NCBI RefSeq assembly: GCF_031432425.1
Contig: NZ_JAVKPH010000025.1
Span: 1-58,642, forward strand
Direction of reading: 5' to 3'
Length of the DNA: 58,642 nucleotides
From: Ruixingdingia sedimenti
GTDB lineage: Bacteria; Pseudomonadota; Alphaproteobacteria; Rhodobacterales; Rhodobacteraceae
In this document: positions 25,035 through 33,321 of the stretch, in pieces
How positions within the stretch are numbered: position 1 is the stretch's first letter
Layout: each line of letters opens with the position of its first letter
Made by a program: the position numbers and the translations under genes
Notes under the pieces: generated by a model
Told to the model about the DNA's origin: nothing
What the model saw: the letters and a program-made list of their open reading frames with translations, nothing else
Databases searched by the model: none

Positions 25035-25255
25035 GGCAGACCCGGACCATGTCTATGGTCGAGGCCGCGGCAAACGTTGTCGTCGGCTACGTTTTGGCCA
25101 TCGCCACGCAGATCGTCGTGTTCCCGTGGTTCGGGATCGAGACGGGTCTCGCGGAGCATCTGACCATCGGCCTCGCCTTTGTCGGCGTCTCGCTGGCGCG
25201 CGGCTACCTGCTGCGCCGGCTGTTCGAGGCGATCCGGATGCGGAGCGCAGAATGA
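25031..25255 (+). CDS. DUF7220-type small membrane protein
   Basis: A 74-residue protein with two hydrophobic segments (VVVGYVLAIATQIVVFPWFG and IGLAFVGVSLARGYLL), overlapping the methyltransferase stop. It resembles the DUF7220 family of short phage membrane proteins. It is the last gene before a convergent pair on the other strand. The function is unknown. Confidence 0.65.
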   Translation: MRQTRTMSMVEAAANVVVGYVLAIATQIVVFPWFGIETGLAEHLTIGLAFVGVSLARGYLLRRLFEAIRMRSAE

Positions 25256-25259
25256 GAAA

Positions 25260-25281
25260 CGCCGCCCGGCGTTGGGCGGCG
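25260..25281. terminator. Hairpin between convergent genes
   Basis: CGCCGCCC (25260-25267) pairs perfectly with GGGCGGCG (25274-25281) around GGCGTT. It follows the stop at 25255 and precedes the end of the convergent gene at 25308, so it may terminate in both directions. T runs are weak on both sides. Confidence 0.5.
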
Positions 25282-25307
25282 GTACATGTTCGTTTCGGTG
25301 CAGAGCG

Positions 25308-25877
25308 TCAGTCACGTATGGCGTAGACGCGCCCCCGTCCGTCGACCTTATCGGAGGTGATGGTCAGGCCAAGCTTCTTTTTCAGCGCGCCGGACATCGC
25401 GCCCCTCGCGGTGTGTGACAACCATCCCGTGGCGGCCATGATCTCCTCGATGGTCGCGCCGTCCGGCGCGCGCAGCATGGCGATCAGGGTGGCCTGTTTC
25501 GTGCCCTCGCGCGGTGTGCGCGTCTTGGGCGCAGCCTTCGGTTCGGTGGGGGTGTCCGGCGCGGCCTCCTCGGTCGGCGCGTCCGTCGCGCCCGCAGGCG
25601 CGGTGTTCGCGTCTTCGGGATCGATGCCGATGGCGGCGAGGCCTGCGTCGGTGGCGACCAGCGTGACGCCGTGGCCATCGCCGGTCTCGCGCCAGACGGG
25701 CTCGCCCTTGCGCAAGTCGGCTTCGACCTCCTTGAGGAAGCCCTTGGTGAGCATCGCGCCGACCACCTTGGCTGCGGCGCCGCCGCGCAGGCTCTCGGGC
25801 AGCGGCAGGGCAATGTGCTCGGGCCGCTGTGCGGCAGAGCTGAGGATGATGGCTTGGGTATCGGAAAGCTTGGTCAT
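25308..25877 (-). CDS. DUF3489 domain protein
   Basis: A 189-residue protein. The N-terminal part (MTKLSDTQAIILSSAAQR, LPLPESLRGGAAAKVVGAML) and C-terminal part (TKQATLIAMLRAPDGATIEEIMAATGW, then HTARGAMSGALKKKLGL) look like two winged-helix domains joined by a Thr/Pro-rich linker (about 110-145). DUF3489 proteins are common in alphaproteobacterial phages and are probably DNA-binding regulators. It lies opposite to the surrounding operons, next to a small gene in the same direction. Confidence 0.7.
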   Translation of the reverse strand: MTKLSDTQAIILSSAAQRPEHIALPLPESLRGGAAAKVVGAMLTKGFLKEVEADLRKGEPVWRETGDGHGVTLVATDAGLAAIGIDPEDANTAPAGATDAPTEEAAPDTPTEPKAAPKTRTPREGTKQATLIAMLRAPDGATIEEIMAATGWLSHTARGAMSGALKKKLGLTITSDKVDGRGRVYAIRD

Positions 25878-25972
25878 GGGGTCGTCTCCGTATTCGGGCC
25901 CGCGACATGCGGCGCCTTCTACGACCCCGAGCCGCGCAGGGCGCGCGGCGGGAGTTCCGGCAGCGCCGGAGA

Positions 25973-26281
25973 TCAGCGGGCGTGTTCGCCTTCGCCGAAG
26001 GCGCTGTCGGTGATGCGCTTCAGGAGGCTGGCGTAGTGTTCGAGGGTGCCGACCATCCCCCAGCCCGCCTCGTCGGGGGCGCAGTTGAAATGGTCGTCGC
26101 TGAGCGCCTGCAGGCGGGCGAGCATCTCGTCGATCTCGGCCTTCTTGCCGATGAAGGCCGCGAGCGCGTTCGCCCGGTTCCTCGAACCGATGGCGGAACC
26201 GGGCTCACCCTTGTTCCGGCGCACCTTCTCGGCGCGGAGTTCGTGGCGCGGGGTGGTGATCGGGTTCAGGCGCGTGGTCAT
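25973..26281 (-). CDS. Small conserved phage protein beside DUF3489
   Basis: A 102-residue protein (MTTRLNPITTPRHELRAEKVRRNKGEPG..., with GKKAEIDEMLARLQALSDDHFN and VGTLEHYASLLKRIT). Helical and likely coiled-coil in part. It shares direction with the DUF3489 gene 95 bases downstream and diverges from the terminase operon. No function is known; similar small proteins accompany DUF3489 in related prophages. Confidence 0.6.
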   Translation of the reverse strand: MTTRLNPITTPRHELRAEKVRRNKGEPGSAIGSRNRANALAAFIGKKAEIDEMLARLQALSDDHFNCAPDEAGWGMVGTLEHYASLLKRITDSAFGEGEHAR

Positions 26282-26344
26282 CGAGGTGGCTCCTTGGTGA
26301 GTTGCATCGCTTCGTTGGAGTGACGTTCGCTCGCTCCGGCGCGC

Positions 26345-26380
26345 TTATCAACTCGATAAACACTTGATTTTAAATGATAA
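26345..26380. promoter_or_regulatory. AT-rich divergent control region with TTATC/GATAA boxes
   Basis: TTATC (26345-26349) and GATAA (26355-26359) form an inverted repeat and a second GATAA is at 26376-26380. The stretch is markedly AT-rich within GC-rich DNA and lies just before the terminase operon, divergent from the gene ending at 25973. It probably holds the late promoter and an operator. No exact promoter boxes were assigned. Confidence 0.4.
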
Positions 26381-26392
26381 TCGGAGCCGTCG

Positions 26393-27013
26393 ATGCAGGG
26401 CATGAGCGAGCGCCAGTACGCCGCCCATGTCGGGCTGTCGCGGGGCGCGATCCAGAAGGCGAAGACCGCCGGCCGGCTCGTCCTGCACGAAGACGGCAGC
26501 ATCGACGCCGCAGCCTCCGACAAGCGGCGGTCCGAGACGACGGACCCGTCGAAGAGCAGACCGAAGTCGGCGAGCCGCCCAGCCGGCATGAAGCCGGTCC
26601 CGGCGGCGGCCATCGCAGCCGTCGGCGAGACGCTTCGCGAGAACGGCGTCACCGTCCCGGATGTCGGCGACGGCGCAACGTTCATGAAGGCGAAAACCGC
26701 CAACGAGGTGATGAAAGCTCAGGAGCGCAAGCTGCGGCTCCAGAAACAGAAGGGCGAGCTCGTCGATCGCAATCGTGCCGAGATGCTCGTGTTCCGCCTC
26801 GCGCGCGAGGAACGCGACGCATGGGTGACCTGGCCTGCGCGCGTAGCCGCGCAGATGGCGTCGGAACTCAATACCGCGCTCGAACACCAGGATACCGCCA
26901 AGAGCGGCGCCTCAGAACCGGCGGTGACGACCGCGCTGATCCAGAGACTGCTCGAAACCCATGTCCGCGCCCAGCTCGACAGCCTCGCCGATGTCCGGCC
27001 GAGGCTCGGATGA
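26393..27013 (+). CDS. Terminase small subunit
   Basis: A 206-residue protein. The N-terminal helix-turn-helix (MSERQYAAHVGLSRGAIQKAKTAG) resembles Nu1-type DNA-recognition domains that bind the packaging site. A linker and a helical, basic oligomerization region (ERKLRLQKQKGELVDRN) follow. The start at 26393 has CGGAG upstream; an ATG at 26402 is possible. It overlaps the large subunit gene by 53 bases, consistent with co-translation. Confidence 0.75.
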   Translation: MQGMSERQYAAHVGLSRGAIQKAKTAGRLVLHEDGSIDAAASDKRRSETTDPSKSRPKSASRPAGMKPVPAAAIAAVGETLRENGVTVPDVGDGATFMKAKTANEVMKAQERKLRLQKQKGELVDRNRAEMLVFRLAREERDAWVTWPARVAAQMASELNTALEHQDTAKSGASEPAVTTALIQRLLETHVRAQLDSLADVRPRLG

Positions 27014-30000
27014 GAGTGCGGTCGACTTCGACGGAGCGGAGGGACTTCTTCGGGCATGGCGCAGCGGCATCCGTCCCGATCCGGACCTGACGGTTTCGCA
27101 ATGGGCGGACCGGCATCGGCGGCTGGGTTCGCGGGCCTCGGCGGAACCCGGCCGCTATCGCTCTGCGCGCACGCCCTACATGCGGGAGATCATGGACCGG
27201 CTGAGCCCGGGCGACCCGGCCCAGCGGGTCGTGTTCATGAAAGCCGCGCAGGTCGGCGCGCCGCTCGCGCTCGACACCCCGGTGCCGACGCCCTTCGGCT
27301 GGACGACCATGGGCGAGATCGCCGAGGGCGATCTGCTCTACGACGAGCGCGGGCGCATCTGCCGGGTCACCGGCCTGTCGCCGGTGTTCGACGATCGGCC
27401 CTGCTTCGAGGTGGCATTCGACGACGGGGAACATATCGTCGCGGACGGCGAGCATCGCTGGCCGGTCTGGGACTTCACGAACGACCGGCCCGCCGCGCGC
27501 ACGCTCACCACGGCGGAGATGGCCGGGCGGGCGATCATCGGCGCAGGGGCCAGGCGGAGGCGCTATGCCATCGACTGCTGCGATCCGGTCGACATGCCGG
27601 ACCAGGACCTGATCCTGCACCCCTACGTCCTCGGGCTCTGGCTCGGAGACGGCTCGTCGATCATGAACCACATCTCGCTGCACGAGGAGGACGCCGAGAT
27701 CGTCGGTCACCTCCGCGCCTGCGGCGTCGAGGCCGAGTTCCGGCTGCCGCACTGGCGCAAGGGCAGGCTTGCCAATGTGGTGATCGACCCGACGTTCCGG
27801 ATGCGCCGAGAGGACGGCGCCTCGCTCGCGGACTGCTTCCGGTCGCGCTTCGTGACGCGGCTGAGGCAGCTGGACGTGCTCGACAACAAGCACGTGCCGC
27901 TCGCCTACATGCGGGCGAGCCGATGGCAGCGGCTCGAACTCGTGCGCGGGCTGATGGACTCCGACGGCACGATCACGCCTGACGGCAAGCGCTGCGAGTT
28001 CTCGAACGCCGACCGGGGGCTCGTCGATGCGATGGTCGATCTGCTCCGCGGGCTCGGCTACAAGCCCGCGATCTATCATGGGCGGTCGCGCCGGAAGGTC
28101 TTCGGGCGGGACGGCCGCGCGACGACGTCCGCCGAGTACTGGCGCGTGTCGTGGACGGCCTATGCCGAGGAGCCGATGTTCCGGCTCTCGCGCAAGCGGG
28201 CCCGGATGCGCTCGATCGAGTCCGGGCGGCCGTGGAAAAGCCGTCGCCGGCGCATCGTCGCGATCCGGCCTGTGCCGAGCGTGCCGGTGCGCTGCATCGA
28301 AGTGGACTCGCCGAGCCACCTTTTTCTGTGCGGGAAGGGCTGGATCCCGACGCACAACACCGAGGCGGGCAACAACTGGATCGGCTTCGTCATCCACCAG
28401 GCGCCGGGGCCGATGCTCGCGGTCCAGCCGACGGTGGAACTGGCCAAGCGGAACTCGCGCCAGCGCATCGACCCGCTGATCGACGAGAGCCCGGAGCTGC
28501 GGGAGCGGGTCAAACCGGCCCGGTCCCGCGACGCGGGCAACACGATGCTTTCGAAGGAGTTCGCGGGCGGCATCCTGATCATGACCGGGGCGAACTCGGC
28601 GGTGGGGCTGCGGTCCACCCCGGCGCGTTACATCTTCCTCGACGAGGTCGATGCCTATCCGGCCTCGGCCGACGAGGAAGGCGATCCGGTGACGCTGGCC
28701 GAAGCGCGCTCGCTGACCTTCGCCCACAGGCGCAAGGTGTTCCTTGTCTCGACCCCGACGATCCGGGGGCTGTCGCGCATCGAGCGGGAGTTCGAGGCGT
28801 CCGACCAGCGGCGCTACTTCGTGCCGTGCCCGCATTGTGACGCGATGCAGTGGCTGAAGTTCGAGCGGCTGCGCTGGGAGAAGGGGCGGCCGGAGACGGC
28901 CGAGTATCTCTGCGAGGGCTGCGAGCGGCCCATCGCCGAGCACCACAAGACGAGGATGCTCGAGCGCGGCGAGTGGCGCGCGACCGCCACGGCCGCCGAT
29001 CCGGCGACCGTCGGCTACCACCTGTCGGCGCTCTACTCGCCGGTGGGCTGGCTCAGCTGGCAACGGATCGCGCGGGCGCATGAGGCGGCACGGGGCAGCG
29101 ACGAGGCGATGCGGGCGTTCCGGAACACCATCCTCGGCGAGACCTGGATGGAGAGCGGCGAGGCGCCCGACTGGCAGCGACTGGCGGACCGGCGCGAGTC
29201 CTGGGCACCGGGCACGGTGCCCGAACGCGGCTTGTTCCTGACCGCGGGCGTCGACGTGCAGAAGGATCGGATCGAGGTCGATGTCTGGGCCTGGGGCCGC
29301 GGTCTGGAAAGCTGGCTGATCGATCACCTCGTGATCGAGGGCGGGCCCGGGGATCCGGCCTGCTGGTCACAGCTGACGGATCTGCTCGGGCGGACGTGGT
29401 CGCATGGGTCTGGCCAGGCGGTGACGCTCGCCCGGCTCGCGATCGATACGGGCTACGAGACGAGCGCGGTCTATGCCTGGTCGCGGCAGGTGGGGTTCGC
29501 ACAGGTGGCGCCGGTGAAGGGCGTCGAGGGGTTCACCCGGTCGAGCCCGGTGACCGGGCCGACCTATGTCGATGCCACCGTCGCGGGCAAGCGGCTGCGG
29601 CGCGGGGCTCGGCTCTGGACCGTGGCCACCTCGACCTTCAAGGCCGAGACCTATCGCTTCCTGCGGCAGGACCGGCCGACGAAGGAGGAACAGGCGGCGG
29701 GCGCGCTTTGCCCGCCCGGAACGATCCACCTGCCGGACTGGGCGGATGGCGAATGGCTGAAGCAGCTGACCGCCGAGCAGCTGGTGACCGTGCGCACGAA
29801 ACGCGGCTTCGCCCGGCTGGAATGGCAGAAACTGCGCGAACGCAACGAGGCGCTGGACTGCCGGGTCTATGCGCGCGCCGCCGCCTGGATCGCCGGCGCC
29901 GACCGCTGGCCCGAGGCGCGATGGGCCGATCTCGAGGCGCAGCTGGGGGTAACGGCGGGCGAGAAGCCCGAGGGAGCCACGCCGACCACGGCGCCGACCG

Positions 30001-30053
30001 CTCCGCGCATTGCATCTCGCCGGCGCATGGTGCGCTCGAGCTACATGAGGTGA
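26961..30053 (+). CDS. Terminase large subunit (GpA family) interrupted by an intein
   Basis: A 1030-residue precursor. Removing residues 101-466 gives a 664-residue GpA-type terminase, the usual size. The extein joint reads KAAQVGA-TEAGNNW, the P-loop-like ATPase motif. Walker B is YIFLDEVDAYP with Asp561-Glu562; the nuclease part has AGVDVQKDRIEVDVW near 763 and an IDTGYE segment. It packages DNA into proheads by ATP-driven translocation and cuts concatemers. The start overlaps the small subunit gene; ATG 26991 is an alternative. Without splicing the ATPase motif would be split, so splicing should be essential. Confidence 0.9.
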   Translation: MSAPSSTASPMSGRGSDESAVDFDGAEGLLRAWRSGIRPDPDLTVSQWADRHRRLGSRASAEPGRYRSARTPYMREIMDRLSPGDPAQRVVFMKAAQVGAPLALDTPVPTPFGWTTMGEIAEGDLLYDERGRICRVTGLSPVFDDRPCFEVAFDDGEHIVADGEHRWPVWDFTNDRPAARTLTTAEMAGRAIIGAGARRRRYAIDCCDPVDMPDQDLILHPYVLGLWLGDGSSIMNHISLHEEDAEIVGHLRACGVEAEFRLPHWRKGRLANVVIDPTFRMRREDGASLADCFRSRFVTRLRQLDVLDNKHVPLAYMRASRWQRLELVRGLMDSDGTITPDGKRCEFSNADRGLVDAMVDLLRGLGYKPAIYHGRSRRKVFGRDGRATTSAEYWRVSWTAYAEEPMFRLSRKRARMRSIESGRPWKSRRRRIVAIRPVPSVPVRCIEVDSPSHLFLCGKGWIPTHNTEAGNNWIGFVIHQAPGPMLAVQPTVELAKRNSRQRIDPLIDESPELRERVKPARSRDAGNTMLSKEFAGGILIMTGANSAVGLRSTPARYIFLDEVDAYPASADEEGDPVTLAEARSLTFAHRRKVFLVSTPTIRGLSRIEREFEASDQRRYFVPCPHCDAMQWLKFERLRWEKGRPETAEYLCEGCERPIAEHHKTRMLERGEWRATATAADPATVGYHLSALYSPVGWLSWQRIARAHEAARGSDEAMRAFRNTILGETWMESGEAPDWQRLADRRESWAPGTVPERGLFLTAGVDVQKDRIEVDVWAWGRGLESWLIDHLVIEGGPGDPACWSQLTDLLGRTWSHGSGQAVTLARLAIDTGYETSAVYAWSRQVGFAQVAPVKGVEGFTRSSPVTGPTYVDATVAGKRLRRGARLWTVATSTFKAETYRFLRQDRPTKEEQAAGALCPPGTIHLPDWADGEWLKQLTAEQLVTVRTKRGFARLEWQKLRERNEALDCRVYARAAAWIAGADRWPEARWADLEAQLGVTAGEKPEGATPTTAPTAPRIASRRRMVRSSYMR
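27261..28358 (+). other. Class 3 intein with LAGLIDADG homing endonuclease
   Basis: Residues 101-466 of the terminase precursor. It starts PLALDTPVPTPFGW with no Cys or Ser at position 1 (Ala100 is the other possible first residue). It has the WCT triad of class 3 inteins: Trp167 two residues after His165 in block B, Cys445 in block F (VRCIEVD), and Thr464 before His465-Asn466 at the C-terminus. The +1 residue is Thr467. Between the splicing halves lie two LAGLIDADG motifs, LGLWLGDG at 224-231 and LVRGLMDSDG at 327-336, both intact. It should self-splice and could home into intein-free alleles. Confidence 0.85.
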
Positions 30054-30057
30054 TCCG

Positions 30058-30273
30058 ATGGCCACGGCCGCAGACCTCCGCGCCCGCCGCGAGGCGCTTC
30101 TGGCGCAGCGGTCCTCGGGCGTGGCCCGCGTGAGCTACGACGGCAAGACCGTGGAGTACCGTAGCCTGGCCGAGATCGACCGGGCGATCGAGGCGCTGGA
30201 GCGGGAGATCGCGGCTGCCGAGGGGCGGCGGATCGTGCGGCAGGTCCGTGTGACGACCGGCAAGGGGCTCTGA
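30058..30273 (+). CDS. gpW-like head-tail joining protein
   Basis: A 71-residue protein similar in length and pattern to lambda gpW: LRARREALLAQRSSGVARVSYDGKTVEYRS, then IEALEREIAAAEGRR. gpW closes the head portal side before the tail is added. It lies 4 bases after the terminase gene and 3 before the portal gene, the order seen in lambda. Confidence 0.8.
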   Translation: MATAADLRARREALLAQRSSGVARVSYDGKTVEYRSLAEIDRAIEALEREIAAAEGRRIVRQVRVTTGKGL

Positions 30274-30276
30274 TCG

Positions 30277-31839
30277 ATGGGGCTGTTCGACAGGTTCCGC
30301 CGCCGGGCGACCGGCGGCCCCGCGTCCTCCGGGCTTACGCGGCTCCCCCGGAGCCACGGTCCCTCCGGACTGCGCGCCCGCCTCGAGGGGGCCATGGCGC
30401 GACGCCGGCTGCGGGGCTGGAACCCGCCCTTGGAGAACATCAACGCGCTGGTGGCCTCGGGCGGGCCGCGACTGCTGGCGCGGGCGCGCGAGCTCGTGGT
30501 CACCAACGGCTATGCGGCGAACGCCTGCGAGGCCTTCGCCGCGAACCTCGTCGGCGACGGGATCAAGCCCTCGTCGCTGATCGAGGATGCGGCCCTGCGG
30601 GATCGCGTCCAGCGGCTCTGGCTGGCCTGGACCGACGAGGCGGATGCGGACGGGCTGACCGACTTCTACGGCCTGCAGGCCATGGTGGCGCGGGAGATGT
30701 TCGTGGCCGGCGAGTGCTTCGTCCGGCTGCGGCCCCGTCGCGCAGAGGATGGGCTGCTGGTCCCGGTGCAGCTGCAGCTTCTACAGTCGGAGATGCTGCC
30801 CTTCGAGAAGACGGAGACGGCGGGAAACGGCAACCGCATCCGATGCGGGATCGAGTTCGACGGGATCGGCCGGCGCGTGGCCTACCACTTCCGCCGCCGC
30901 CATCCGGGCGACAGCACCGACCAGGGGGCGGACATTCCGGAGACGGTGCGCGTGCCGGCGGCCGACGTGCTGCACATCTACCGGCCCATCGACGCGGGCC
31001 AGATCCGGGGACTGCCGCATATCGCACCCGCGATGGTGCGGCTGTTCCTGCTCGATCAGTACGACGACGCCGAACTCGACCGGAAGAAGACCGCGGCGAT
31101 GTTCGCGGGCTTCATCACCAAGACCGCGCCCGAAGAGCCCATGATGGGCGAGGCCGAGGCGGATCTCGACGGCGCCGCCATTGCGAGCCTCGAGCCCGGC
31201 ACGATGCAGGTGCTGCTGCCGGGCGAGGATGTGAAGTTCTCGTCGCCGGCGGATGTCGGCGGCGGCTACGAGGCGTTCCAGTACCGCACGCTGCTGGCGG
31301 TCTCAGCCTCGCTGGGGCTGCCGTATCACCTCGTCACCGGGGATGTGCGGCAGGCGAACTACTCGTCCCTGCGCGCCGAACTCGTCGAGTTCCGCCGCCG
31401 CATCGGCCAGCTGCAGCACGGCGTCATCGTGCACCAGCTCTGCCGTGCAGTCTGGCAACGCTGGTTGGAGACGGCGGTGCTCTCGGGCGCGCTCGACGCC
31501 GATCCGGCAGAGGTGCGACCGGTGCAGTGGATTCCGCCGCGCTGGGACTGGGTCGATCCGTTGAAGGACATCCAGGCGCAGGTGCTGGCGATGGAGGCCG
31601 GCATCACCTCGCGGCGCAAGGTGGTCGAGGCCACCGGCTACGACGTCGAGGAAGTCGACCGCGAGAACGCCGCCGACGCCGCGCGCGCGACGGGTCTCGG
31701 CCTGCGCTACCGCACCAGCCCCGGCGGGACGCAGGGCGCCCGCGCGACGCCGGCGACCCGGGCCGAGCCCGGCGACGGCGCCGGCAACAACACGGATGGC
31801 GGCGCCGACGCGACCGATCCGGCCACCGAACAGGAGTGA
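30277..31839 (+). CDS. Portal protein (lambda gpB family)
   Basis: A 520-residue portal protein: N-terminal basic segment, then VTNGYAANACEAFAANLVGDGIKPSS, LQLLQSEMLP, LHIYRPIDAGQIRGLPHIAPAM and YEAFQYRTLLAVSASLGLPYHLVTGD, all features of lambda-family portals. A C-terminal Thr/Gly/Ala-rich tail (about 480-520) is probably flexible. It forms the dodecameric ring through which DNA enters. Operon context supports the call. Confidence 0.9.
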   Translation: MGLFDRFRRRATGGPASSGLTRLPRSHGPSGLRARLEGAMARRRLRGWNPPLENINALVASGGPRLLARARELVVTNGYAANACEAFAANLVGDGIKPSSLIEDAALRDRVQRLWLAWTDEADADGLTDFYGLQAMVAREMFVAGECFVRLRPRRAEDGLLVPVQLQLLQSEMLPFEKTETAGNGNRIRCGIEFDGIGRRVAYHFRRRHPGDSTDQGADIPETVRVPAADVLHIYRPIDAGQIRGLPHIAPAMVRLFLLDQYDDAELDRKKTAAMFAGFITKTAPEEPMMGEAEADLDGAAIASLEPGTMQVLLPGEDVKFSSPADVGGGYEAFQYRTLLAVSASLGLPYHLVTGDVRQANYSSLRAELVEFRRRIGQLQHGVIVHQLCRAVWQRWLETAVLSGALDADPAEVRPVQWIPPRWDWVDPLKDIQAQVLAMEAGITSRRKVVEATGYDVEEVDRENAADAARATGLGLRYRTSPGGTQGARATPATRAEPGDGAGNNTDGGADATDPATEQE

Positions 31840-31843
31840 CGAC

Positions 31844-32869
31844 ATGGCAAACTGGTATGCGATCCGCGCCCGGGGGACCGGTGCGGAAGTGGCGATCTAT
31901 GACGAGATCGGCGCCTACGGGGTCTCGGCGAAGGGTTTTCTGGCCGAACTGGGCGCGTTGCCTGAGGGCACGCCCGTCGATCTGCGGCTCAACAGCCCCG
32001 GCGGGTCGGTCTTCGACGCAGTCGCTATCCACAACGCGCTGAAACGGCACGCGGGCCCGGTCACGGTCTGGATCGACGGCATCGCCGCCTCGGCTGCCTC
32101 CTACATCGCGATGGCGGGCGACGAGATCGTCATGCCGGAGAACGCCTTCCTGATGATCCACGACCCCGCCGGCCTCGTCATGGGCACGGCCGAGGACATG
32201 CGCGCCATGGCCGAGGCGCTCGACAAGGTGAAGGGCAGCCTGGTCTCGGGCTATGCCGCGAAATCCGGCCGGACGCCGGAAGAGGTCTCCGCGCTCATGG
32301 CCGCCGAGACATGGTTCGACGCGTCGGACGCCGTGGCGCAGGGCTTCGCCGACCGGCTGATCGAGCCCGTCCGCATCGCCGCGAACTTCGACATCGGGCG
32401 CTTCCGCAACGCCCCGCCGGTGCTGGTCGAGGCTGTCGAAACCGAGCCGGAGCTCGATGACGAAAGCGACGGCGGTGAGATCGAAGCGGACGAGGATACC
32501 GACGACGCCAACGAAGGTGACAAGTTCGCGAACGCCGAGGACGAGCCGGCCGCCGCCTCCGATGCCCCGCAGCCGCCGGCCGAGGCGCCGCCGCCCAGTG
32601 GCGCGCCGCCCGATCCGGCCGCCATCCGCGCAGACGCCATCGGGCACGCCCGGGCCGTCGTCGACCTCTGCCGTCTCGCGGGTCAGCCGCAGATGGCGGG
32701 CAAGTTCCTCGAAATGGACGCCAGCCTCGACGAGGTCCGCGCGACGCTTCTTACCGCGAGGGCCGAGGCCGACCCCGAGATCGCGCCGCATCACCCGCAG
32801 CCCGGCCGTTCCTCGGCCGCGCGCCCCTGGGGCGAGATCGTCGCCCGCACCTTCAAGCTGAAAGGATGA
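31844..32869 (+). CDS. ClpP/S49-type head maturation protease
   Basis: A 341-residue protein. I used ATG 31844 (MANWYAIRARG), five bases after the portal stop, over an earlier in-frame start within the portal gene. Residues 75-110 contain the ClpP-type core: WIDGIAASAASYIAMAG with the probable nucleophile Ser83, and FLMIHDPAG with His106. An acidic linker (about 200-260) and a C-terminal helical part, perhaps a scaffold, follow. Such proteases mature the prohead after assembly. Lambda gpC is the analogue. Confidence 0.85.
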   Translation: MANWYAIRARGTGAEVAIYDEIGAYGVSAKGFLAELGALPEGTPVDLRLNSPGGSVFDAVAIHNALKRHAGPVTVWIDGIAASAASYIAMAGDEIVMPENAFLMIHDPAGLVMGTAEDMRAMAEALDKVKGSLVSGYAAKSGRTPEEVSALMAAETWFDASDAVAQGFADRLIEPVRIAANFDIGRFRNAPPVLVEAVETEPELDDESDGGEIEADEDTDDANEGDKFANAEDEPAAASDAPQPPAEAPPPSGAPPDPAAIRADAIGHARAVVDLCRLAGQPQMAGKFLEMDASLDEVRATLLTARAEADPEIAPHHPQPGRSSAARPWGEIVARTFKLKG

Positions 32870-32873
32870 CACC

Positions 32874-33239
32874 ATGACCACGCTCGTCGAAGGCACCCAC
32901 CCCGGCGGCTTCCTCGTCTGGGAAGCCTTCCGCGACTACACCCGCGAGACGATCACCGTCGCGGCGGGCACGCATCAACCCGGCACGGTGCTCGGCAAGA
33001 TCACCGCCTCGGGCAAGTATGCTGCGCACGATCCGGCCGCCGTCGACGGCACTGAGACCGCCGTCGCCGTGCTCTGGGGCAAGGCGGATGCGTCCGGTGG
33101 CGACGCGCCGGCCGTCGCGATCGTCCGCGGTCCTGCCATCGTCAACCGTCACGATCTCGTCTTCGCCGGCACGCCCAGCGAGGGAGAGATCGCGGCTGCG
33201 CACGCCGCGCTCCTCGCCGCGGGCATCCTCGTCCGCTGA
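32874..33239 (+). CDS. Head decoration protein (lambda gpD type)
   Basis: A 121-residue protein beginning MTTLVEGTHPGGFLVWEA, with TITVAAGTHQPGTVLGKITASGKYAA, the pattern of gpD-type decoration proteins that trimerize on the capsid. It stands between protease and capsid genes as in lambda. A 5' ribosome-binding stretch (AAGGATGACACC) precedes it. Confidence 0.85.
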   Translation: MTTLVEGTHPGGFLVWEAFRDYTRETITVAAGTHQPGTVLGKITASGKYAAHDPAAVDGTETAVAVLWGKADASGGDAPAVAIVRGPAIVNRHDLVFAGTPSEGEIAAAHAALLAAGILVR

Positions 33240-33321
33240 CCCAATCCCCATATTTACGCGCGCCCGGACGCAATACCGGCATCCACTTTTGCTGGGCGCG
33301 CTCCAGACAGGAGGCATCCTC

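Noticed and set aside
26868..29327. An 819-residue minus-strand open frame opposite the terminase
   Set aside because: Shadow of the terminase/intein gene; low complexity and no family features.
33258..33301. Stem upstream of the capsid gene as a regulatory RNA
   Set aside because: Eight pairs around a 28-base loop is expected by chance in this base composition.
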